Source: Prochilodus magdalenae
Taxonomy: Eukaryota; Chordata; Actinopteri; Characiformes; Prochilodontidae
NCBI GenBank assembly: GCA_024036415.1
Contig: JAMWET010000748.1
Coordinates: 405,001-469,000 of the forward strand
Direction: 5' to 3'
Length of the DNA stretch: 64,000 nucleotides
Both the position numbers and the translations under genes were made by a program. Each line of letters opens with the position of its first letter. The first letter of the stretch is position 1. The notes beneath the pieces were generated by a model. It was given only the letters and a program-made list of their open reading frames with translations. It did not search any database and had not been told where the DNA came from. This document shows, in pieces, positions 55,101 through 64,000 of this stretch.

Positions 55101-57754
55101 CTGTTTTTGTAGCAGTGATAAGGTTACTGGTGATAGGGTTGGTTTTCCAGACAGAGATTAAGTCTGGTCTTGGACTTTCAGTAGGCTTTTCATCTAGGGT
55201 TTTAGTGGAGAATCTCCTTTTAGAATGCTGTGTAGTGCATGGCTTAGCCTATGACTCATTCAGCGTTTTTCCACCAGGCAGTATGCTAAAGTTCGGTGTG
55301 CTAGGCCTGCCTGTGCCCTGGTCAAAAACCTGTGACCCCTCCTCCACAACAGGATCATAAAATGAGGTTCTCTTTCTCTCTAGCATTCACAATGAACACA
55401 AGCCAGTAGCAGCAATGAATGAGTTCCCGAGAGCGATTCTGGCTACTCTTTTTCCTCCCCTTGTTTCCTGAAACCATTATGATTCTGCAAGGATTGCTTT
55501 TGCACCGTTGCTTGCTCCATGTGTAGATCTTTTGAAGCTGTGCATCATTCTATAGTCAGTGTCATGCCCAGAAACTCTGGATCGCAGCTGGATTTGAATG
55601 TAACCTGAAAGGTTTCAAACCCAATCTGTTTTGTCCCATGTACAGATTTTTCCATTGAATGTCAGTCCATTTTCTGAATTCCGAGGTCATTAAGGAGTCA
55701 CAATATGACCCTGAGGCAGAGCAGTGCTGCAGCTCTAGGTAAGAATACCAATGACATGTGGGTGAAGCAACTAAACAAGCAGCTTTTCCCTGAATTTGTA
55801 TTCCAGCTTCTGTTTTTCCTTAAAATGTGTATGCAAAGTTTATTTCCATGGACCCCTTCAGAATTCTGATTTTGAGACATTTACAGGATCCCCCAGGACC
55901 CCCTATATTCTGCACCTTTGTTATACCTGTTCCGAGGTTACATCCATGGATTCTGTGCTCCGTAAATGTCTCTGGTGGAGATTAGCTGTGCCGGATGTTT
56001 CAGAGAAGGCCTGCGTGGGCAGCATGCACCGCTCTCGTCCCCGGCGGTCTGACAGCCTCTCCACAGGGACCGCCCGACTGACTGACTATTCTAAGCTAAT
56101 GGCAAACACTGCAGCTGTCCATCTAGCCCGCGAGCGCGCTCACCTACGGGTGCGCCATACACCCACGCTGAATTCATTTCTGCTCTAACCGTCTTTAGCC
56201 CCCGCCAAACACAAGACAAAAGACGGCTGATAAGTGAACTGTCACTCAAGAACTACCTTGTCTTTCCATGGTAATATCTCAAACCGAAATGAATTCTCTG
56301 TATGTCTAGAGCGGCCATACGTTACCACATTAAACATTCGGAAGCACTTTGTATGATTAATATTTCATGCTAATCCTTTAATTATTCCTACAAGCTCGAA
56401 CGGCTAGAAGTGGATGTCGAGGCTGTGTTGTTTTGCACCCAGGCGTTTTAAGGTTTGTTCATTTTGCCATATGCAAGGCTTCATGTTATGAGGTTATGAG
56501 CATGGAGAGAAACATTTTTTGCTTCCTCATGCATAATAAAATAAAGCTTTAAAAGCCCCCAGTGTGCTGGGTTGTTCTGACAGGTCGCTTCTTGACCCAA
56601 TTAATTGAATGCCATGAGGCAAGTTGCAAATTAAGCTTAGCTCCTTTTTGCCGTTTTAATAGCCTCTTTTGAAAAGAGAGTGAAGCAAAGGTCAAGGGAA
56701 GGCAAGTGGGAGAGGCCTGGCAAGGCTGGAAGCTATTTGTCAAGCTGCTTACGATGGGACAGAGGAGGGTTGAATGCAGAACCTGGAGCTAGTAAATACT
56801 GTAGGACAGCGGAGATATAAATAGTGGTACTGTTAAAAGCGCATGGCCGGCAGTGTGCGTGTGTATGTGTTTGAGGATGAGAATGCGGCCTGCACTAATG
56901 GAAGTCCACTAAGAGCTTAAAGGGCCTCCTAACTGACTATTAGGTACTGGCTGGAAAAGGTGGATGTGTAGAGATCACGCTTACAGTCACAATGCTTTCG
57001 CTCTTTCATTCCTCCATATGGGAGATAAGTGGAAGAAGCCTGGGGAAGAGCTGAAGGCAAATTGGGTAAAAAAAAAAGTAGGGCTGACTAACTGTAAGAC
57101 CATAAGCCTGAATTATGTTAACTGTCAGTCAGAAGTCTAGTAATAATGTGCCGTTTGCTTTGGTTTAACGAGTCTCATTCCTGTGATGCTATTCACATGC
57201 TGTAGTACTTTGTGATCTGAACTGAGTGGGTGTGATCTGAGCAGGGTGGATACCACCTCTGTGGTCATAGTGTTAATAAAGTGGGCTTTGCTGAAGCCTA
57301 AAGGGTTAAAGCAGGGTAATGCATGCAGGCAGTATTGAGTCTGAGAGAGAGAGAGGGCATACAGACAGGCAAAATTAATCAATAAAGAAAGACTTGCAAA
57401 GGTCAAGGATGTGCTGGGGTGGAGGAGGTGGGTGATGGAGCTCTAAAGAAACTTTGAAAGGTCATCCTTGCTTCTTAGCCCAATTTTCACCAAAAGAATT
57501 GCATGGGTAATTAGGCGTGTAGAGTTCACAGAGGCTTTTTTGTTGTTATTGTTTTTGAGCTTGCTGGACTAGAACACTGCCAGTTCTGGTTGTTCGAATG
57601 CAATAATGTTTATGTGCCAACTGGCTATTGTTAAAAGTCATTAGTCAGCGGTCAATTCTTAGTCTAGAATGACTGGGCTATAATATTGTCTGTGATAAAT
57701 CTATACTGACGGCCTATATAGGGTGATACTGGGGCTGCTCTCATATATAGGAAT

Positions 57755-58770
57755 AGAAGAAGGAAGTGTCAGATCGCAGTGCTATTGGGATGGAAGGAAT
57801 AATACCAGGAATAATAAATGGTAATACATTTAGACTGATATGGGCAGTATTTACTGAGGTACACATACAGAAGTAGTATCTCTCAGTATGGTGTCAGGCT
57901 ACCATGTTTTTCAACGCCAGGCTGCTCAGCATGGAGTTGTAAAGGTTCCTAATGGGGTCCTTCCATAGTCCATCCCATGCAGTTTGAACATTGAGCGATA
58001 TGATTTAGCAATAAATGCTTATGAAGCATAACAACAAACCATTCATCTTGCTGCTGACCACAAGGCCTCCACATAGATTCGTTAGAATCAGAATCAGAAT
58101 CTCTCAGCAAGTATGTTACACATACAAGGAATTTGTCTTGGTAAGAGCAACACGTATATATAGGAAACAAGAAGGAAGTAACAAAAAAATCGCAGTGCTA
58201 TTTACAGTATTAAAACTAAAGGAAAAATACCACTCTAAATAATAAATAGGGTAATACATAGTAAATTAAAGACTAAGATACTGGTAATAAAGAGTATGAA
58301 CTGAGAGTGTAAAACAGATTTAGAAATATTATATATCTTACAGATGATGGTGTCACAGAAACGACCATGTACAGGTGTGCAAATAGTCAGAGTGCAGATA
58401 GCTGTTCAGTCCGGTTTGGTACAGTTCAGTTGTATGTTTTGAGGTTTAGTCCACTGTGGTTGAGGAGCACTACAGCTCTGGGGAAAAAAGCTGTTAGCAT
58501 GACGTGTTGTGCTGGTTTTGATGGACCGCAGTTTTCTACCAGAGGGGAGTGTCTGGAAGAGGAGGTGTCTAGGATGTGAGGGGTCAGATGTAATTTTGCC
58601 AGCACGCTTCCTCACCCTGCTGGTGTAGATCTGCTAGATGTTAGTCGTCTCCACCAAGATAAAAGCGGAAAGCATGACACCGTTGCAGGCGACGTTGACG
58701 AGGTGTGTTGTGCAGCTGTCTGCCAGTGGTGATGGCACCGACAAAATGACTCATGTAGGGCATTGTTACT
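57755..58770 (-). mobile_element. Tc1/mariner fragment, family 'T', copy 6, split by a nested insertion
   Basis: 'cagtgctattgggatgg', 'atttagactgatatgggcag' and 'ggttcctaatggggtcc' match family 'T'. The element stops at 58085 and resumes at 58645 ('tcgtctccaccaagataaaa'), the join being gapless against copy 5. The terminal repeats are lost. Confidence 0.7.
58086..58644. mobile_element. 559-bp repeat inserted in a Tc1 copy, with GTTAG target duplication
   Basis: GTTAG occurs at 58081-58085 and again at 58640-58644. Removing one copy and the sequence between restores Tc1 colinearity. The insert starts 'aatcagaatcagaatc', contains 'gaaaaaagctgttagcatg' and 'ttgatggaccgcagttttc', and resembles the repeat at 19540-20175. 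Class unknown; a 5-bp duplication alone does not decide it. Confidence 0.65.
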
Positions 58771-59704
58771 TCTTCTTCCTCTGGTTTTATGAGACAGAAT
58801 GGGCTGAGCTATCTGGTTAGCATGCTAACTTCAGAAGATTATCTATGCAAGACAATACACAGTGATATAATTCTAGGTAAAGGTAGAGTAAGCTCTCGTT
58901 GGTTAGGACTTGAAGAGATTAAGGCTAAGTCCTTACACATTAGATTAACTATTGCTGTCTTCAAGTTGTGTCTGAAATATCGATTTTATTTGATGTGCAC
59001 ACATGAACACCACACTGTTCTATTTACTAGTGGGAAATTCGTTTTTGTAGATGGAGTGTGTGTCAACACAGAAACAATGATAGCCACGGCCTGTGTAGTA
59101 AATTGGCTGTATTTGAGTCATTCACATGATCAACACATGAAAACACAAATATAAGATGTTTGTTACTTCTAACTGGATAAAACCATCGCACCTCTTGCGT
59201 TACTCTGCTCCTTATCATTCTGTTGCAGTGATGTGAAAAAAACAGACACTTTAATGAACGAAAGAAAAACCCAAAACGAGTTGTACTAGTGAGCTTTAAA
59301 GTAAGTGGGAACTACTAAAGGACTAGAAGGCAGCATATAAACATAATAGTGTAGTGACAGAGGAATCAGCCAAAAAAAAAATTTTTAAGACATTGGGAAA
59401 TTGATATGTCACTAGCTGGAAATCTGAGGGCTTTTTGCTCAGGTTTCACTGTGTTGTGACATTTACAGTTCAAACTGAAGGCTTGGTCACGGTTTTCTTC
59501 TGATATACCCAAACACTTGCATGACCAATGATTTGTCAGTTCTTATCTGTGAATCTAGATAAACAGCAAAAATTCACAAATCCTTAAATAATATAAATAT
59601 TGTAGCTGATCGTTCCAATTTACCTAGCATTACACCAAACATAAAAGAAAATTGTATGTCATGTATGTGTATAATCTTTCAGTTTTTCAGAGATTACAGT
59701 AGAA

Positions 59705-59900
59705 GGCAGCATGATGGCACAGTGGGTCAGCAAGAAAGCTGAATTTGATTCCCAGCTGGGTCACCAAAGGTACTTTCTTTCTTTGTATGTTCCCCCCGTG
59801 TCCATGTAAATGTGTCTGCCCTGTGACAGACTGCCGGCCTGTCCAGGGTCATTCACGTTTCCTGTCTTCTGCCCACTGAATGGGAAATGTGATGGATAGA
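59705..59900 (+). repeat. L2/CR1-like interspersed repeat fragment
   Basis: 'atgatggcacagtgggtcagc', 'tttgattcccagctgggtcacc' and 'ccctgtgacagactgccggcctgtccaggg' are typical of this common teleost repeat. Confidence 0.55.
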
Positions 59901-60124
59901 CCCTAGTACTTGTCATGCCACGAGAGATTAGAGTAGTTTCCTTTTAAATATCAGTGCTATATTGGCTGGATTTTCTGCCATCAACACTTTTTTCACAATT
60001 TTTGTGACCGTTTGGTTTGACCGGTCAACTGATATATTAGCTGGGCTCTCCAGTATAAGGCCAGGCATGCCTGTTTATATAGTGGTTTGCATACGTAATA
60101 AAGTGATTTACACAATGCAGTATA

Positions 60125-60345
60125 AAGCATTGGTCACCAACCCTGGTCTTAGAGATCTGCAGTCCTGTAGAGCCCAGTTCCAGCCACAATTTAACATGCT
60201 TGCTCTGGCTAATTAACTTTGTTCAGAAGTCTTTGATTTGCTGGATCAAATGTATTCGTGTTTGGTAAGTGTTGTATGCAGTGTTGGAACAAAACTCCAC
60301 AGGAAAGCAGATCTCCAGGAACAGGAGGAGGGTGGCCACTGCTTC
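60125..60345. repeat. Interspersed repeat fragment
   Basis: 'ggtcaccaaccctggtcttagagatctgcagtcctgtag' and nearby 'cagatctccaggaacaggag' resemble the repeat at 5255-5390 in inverted form. Class unresolved. Confidence 0.45.
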
Positions 60346-62639
60346 AGAGTAAATATAGCACTGGTGAGGCAGGTAAGTGCACTTACCATGTATTTGAATG
60401 TTGCTGCTACATGTATAGCAAAAGGTAGCAGTATAATTACACATGAGTCATTGTGCTGAATAGTCAGTTACCTCTTGCTTTCCATGTAGTACTTTCTTTA
60501 ATTCATGTTATTTAATAGCATCTAATAGAAAGTACTGTACATGTGTACAATGTGAGACTAGTACGAATTATCGATCAGCTTATTTGACTGTAGAGAAGTA
60601 GAAGTGGTCATACAAAGTCATGACTGGTGTATCTACACCATATACACCATGCAGTGCACAATAAAATCCAAAATTTAAAAACCTGCACCTGATGCTACAC
60701 ATGCTATGAGAGGCTATACTAACTTAACACGGTGCAGGTTTGTGCTGCTATAGATTTATTAGAAACGGCTTGAAAGGAGAATATATAGCCACTGTCTAGG
60801 AGAAGAAAGGGTGGAGTACTAGATCAGTAGTAAAACCATCCATCTCTGTATACTGTGGAGGAGCGAAAGCTAATTTATATTAACAATAAAAGTAGGAACT
60901 TCTATAAAGGCATCACAATTCATTTGAACCCTGCAGTAAAGACACAGGCTCTGACAGGAAGGTTAAATTGTCCTTGTAATTCAGTGCCATTACCATCCAA
61001 GCTGGATAAGTGAATGAGTGAGAGAATGAGGCCAAGAGACAAAAAACATGAGATATGTGTTTAAATTCTTCTGAAATGTTTCCCTTTAACTACTTTCATC
61101 CCTGCAGTTTGATTTCGCTGCCAATTGGGATGAAAGAGTCCTGGAAATTTGGACTACGTTTCATCCACATTCTGCTTTAAGTAGGAAGTTTGCTCAGTTT
61201 TGCTCAGTTATAAGTTCAACATATTCATTGAACTAACATCCACATATGCTGGCTCACATTATACTGGGTAATAAGTTTCAAGGTTTGTACCTTTACGCTT
61301 ACCACTGATCAGTCAATCCACAGGCTTTTACATAGACACTGGTGATCCAAAACATTGTGACCACTTGCCTAATATGCTGTTGGTCCTGTATTAAAAAAGC
61401 CAATTAAAACAGAGATAATTTGCATATATCAGTCTCAAAGGGACGGCATCAAAATCCAGCCTGTTTAATTCTATGGGATAAAGAGAGATCAAATATGGTA
61501 ATGCCCAGTGATAATAAATGTATATTTTTGTGGACCTTAGTTTAAATATGTGCACCCTACATACAAGAAAAAATAAAAAATAGAATATGGTCTTTTTAAA
61601 ATATGTACTTGTCCCTGATGACTCTTAATGTTAGTCAGCTCGTGGTAGTTAATGATATAAGATAATAAAACCCGTCCTTGCTAGACTGCCTGTTTTACTG
61701 AGGTAAGTGCTGACAAAGTGAATACACTGCACTCGCTCCAAAATGATGTGAGTATGACTGAGTCACTCCTACCCTAAGCCTATTACGTAAAGTACTTGCA
61801 GTCATTCTGGTGATTAAGCTGATCAGTCATCAGTTGCGATTGCTTATCATGAGCTGTCATTGGTGCTCACCCGCATGTAAACACACAGAAAAGTATATAT
61901 GTGCACTGAAGCCGTCACTTAACTGTTAGCCAGTCTGAATTAAGCTGTTTATTCAAAACTCTACGGCTCACTTGTAGAACTTGAATTGTGTTGGATAGCC
62001 ATGAGTGTTTGTCTGTTGTGCCATTCTCAATAAGGGCCTACATTGTGCAGAATAAATTGAAAATCAAAGAAATCGCAGAAGTCATTAGTGCTGCAGACGC
62101 TGGCAGGAAGCGAGTAGAGGGAGTTAATTACCTTTCCTCTCTGTGCCTGCTGTGCTAGAGTTTAACCTGTTGCCACTCCGTCTCTGTCCGTTTTGGTCCG
62201 ATTGGCTGTATATTGCAGTTTACTGCGCCTTCTTGTAGCTATCACTCCTTAACTCCATTAAGCACTTCCATCAATCATTTACTTCCTCCCCCCACCCTCC
62301 ATTTATTCCTGGTCCATGTTGGTCCCATGGCTCAGTGAAACTTACCAGCCACCTCATTATTTAATGCAGAAGGGACATTTGAAAGAAAAGCTGCTCCTGC
62401 TGGTCTCTGCCAATCTTAAATACTCTATTTGCATATCTCAAACACAACTGCTTGCAATTTGGGAAGCTCTCTAGCTAACAATGAGGATAACATGGCTTTA
62501 GGCTGGCAGTCAGGAGTGGCTAATGCAGGGTTCTGTATCCAGGCTCTATAGGGCCACAGGACTGTATAGTTTCTAGAGTTTTGTGACCTATTACCTTTTT
62601 TTCACCTTATCAGCTAATTATCAATAATTTATTTATAAA

Positions 62640-62885
62640 TTTAAGGTCACTGGTTTGATTCCCTGAACTGAAAGAACATGAACATGAACATGACTGAAGT
62701 GTCATTGAGCAAGGCACCTATCCCCCAACTGCTCCCCACGGATAGGGCTGCCCAACACTCTGGGCATGTGTGCTCTACCCTAATGTGTGTTCATTAATGT
62801 TTTGGTGTTTCACTGCATGGATGGGTTAAATGTGGAGGTTAAATTCCTCTGTGTCTAAGCACAATTGGTTTTAATTCTAATTCTG
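62640..62885 (+). mobile_element. tRNA-derived SINE fragment, family 'S'
   Basis: B-box-like 'ctggtttgattccctg', then 'agggctgcccaacactctgggca' and 'gtgtttcactgca' match the copy at 30184. The head is missing. Confidence 0.6.
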
Positions 62886-64000
62886 TCTTGAAATACCACT
62901 TTGTACCTCAAGAGGCGATAGAGAGTCACTGTAATCTAACCACTTGTCAATCATGTTAAAGGGCCCGGTTACAGCATTTAGGGACAGGTAGCCAACGATA
63001 GCAAAAGTAAACTATGGCTGAAGCTTTTGGCCATAGGCCATTAGCACCACTGCTGCTGCTTGCTCTGGGCAAGAAACCACTGTCACCATCAAAAAAATAT
63101 ATAAAATTACAAGCAAAACAACATTGTTTTCCTGACAGGTTGCAGAGTTAACCTTGGTGCTGCTTGCCACCCTTTTGATGCTGAATTGCAACATTTTTTC
63201 CAGACTGGTAGGAACTGAAATTGGAGATGGAAGGACTGTACAGGTTGTATAATCCTATATAATGATCCTTTGAACCAGGGCTCTCTGTGGTCTGACTTTA
63301 ACTTGAAAGTCCAAATTCTTTTTAAAAAATTTTAAGGGTTTAAAGTGGTATGTAAATGTTGTTTTAAAACCATTCATATGGAAATCAAACTGCAAAATCA
63401 GCAGCTTTTTCTGTCAACAAAACAAAAGCATTTACATACATCTGTGTTATTTTCCAATTAAGCCTACCAATGCTGCAACTCTAAGGAGTGTTTGTGCATG
63501 GACTGCTTTTTAATCCGAGGCACAGGACAAAGGTAATTTGCATATATCATTTTCAAAAATAGATTTACAAACAGCTCTTTGGAAAATCAAGTGAAAAACT
63601 AACCATGACTGCTTCTGGTACATAAATCCAAATATCATGTATGGACCTCAATAAGATACACATATACATATATAAAAGTATTTATTATATGTGTGTGTAT
63701 TTAATATGTATGTATGTATATGTATTATATGGGCTTTTTAATGCAAGATCAAACCCAGGGCTGCCACTAGTTAGATGTACTGTAGTTGGACTTCTGATTG
63801 AGACTTATGGTAATTCTTCAGGACAGTTTTCCATTTCCATATGAGCCATCATGCTGTGCCTTTGTCTAAGCTACAGGGTAATAGGGAAAAGGCCTTGTTG
63901 CTCTTTAATCTTTAATCTTGAAATGGTGTATTATGTCACTTAAGGGCTCTTGTCTGAGCTGTCGAAAAGCAGAAGCTGCATTTCTGTTAGTGAACCTGTC

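Larger units (their letters stand above)
51941..64000. other. Gene-poor downstream region
   Basis: Beyond the transposons and SINEs listed separately I find no exon series or reliable ORF. Short ORFs are at the length expected by chance. The GC-rich stretch at 55940-56190 and the non-repetitive stretch at 62020-62480 are the only parts that stand out. Confidence 0.5.

Noticed and set aside
1..64000. CRISPR arrays, operons, phage or viral genomes
   Set aside because: The tandem repeats are eukaryotic microsatellites and minisatellites without spacer structure; I saw no viral or bacterial gene signatures.

Overview
This is vertebrate nuclear DNA, most likely from a teleost fish. It shows intron-rich genes on the plus strand, (TA)n, (GT)n and poly-T tracts, many decayed Tc1/mariner copies, tRNA-derived SINEs, MITE-like elements and minisatellites. 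There is no sign of bacterial, organellar or viral genome organisation. Most long ORFs are shadows of simple repeats. The genes were rebuilt by joining short exons on splice sites and reading phase.

Layout: (1) 873-21593, plus strand, is the 3' part of a fibrillar procollagen alpha-chain gene. About 30 triple-helix exons (mostly 54 bp, also 45, 108 and one of 18 bp) are followed by a telopeptide junction exon and five exons of a COLFI C-propeptide ending in GPVCFS. The 5' part lies before the window. Oddities are a Gly-to-Ala break in the helix, a helical Cys, two helical Trp, a GC-AG intron, and loss of both cysteines that normally form the interchain disulfides. The 3' UTR carries a MITE and probably ends near the AATAAA at 22510. 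(2) 22.5-25.7 kb is intergenic and repeat-rich. (3) A CpG-rich promoter/first exon at about 25.7-26.1 kb leads into a complete MAN1B1 gene (ER class I alpha-1,2-mannosidase, GH47). It has 13 coding exons from 28286 to 47641 encoding 667 residues, with the catalytic acids, the calcium-binding Thr and the structural disulfide preserved. Its introns hold Tc1 copies, SINEs, a 30/60-bp minisatellite and a decayed duplicate of a splice acceptor. (4) 47.6-52 kb holds the MAN1B1 3' UTR, a 1.25-kb G-rich minisatellite and an unrecognised possible terminal exon at 51715-51940. (5) 52-64 kb has no gene I can support; it holds transposon remnants, a nested insertion and some non-repetitive sequence.

The two genes act in related places: procollagen C-propeptides are N-glycosylated ER clients, and MAN1B1 trims N-glycans during ER quality control. 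Their adjacency is more likely positional history than a functional unit; in human, COL5A1 and MAN1B1 both lie on 9q34.3. I did not find a convincing new multi-gene system. The most unusual items are the divergent collagen chain and the repeat structures.
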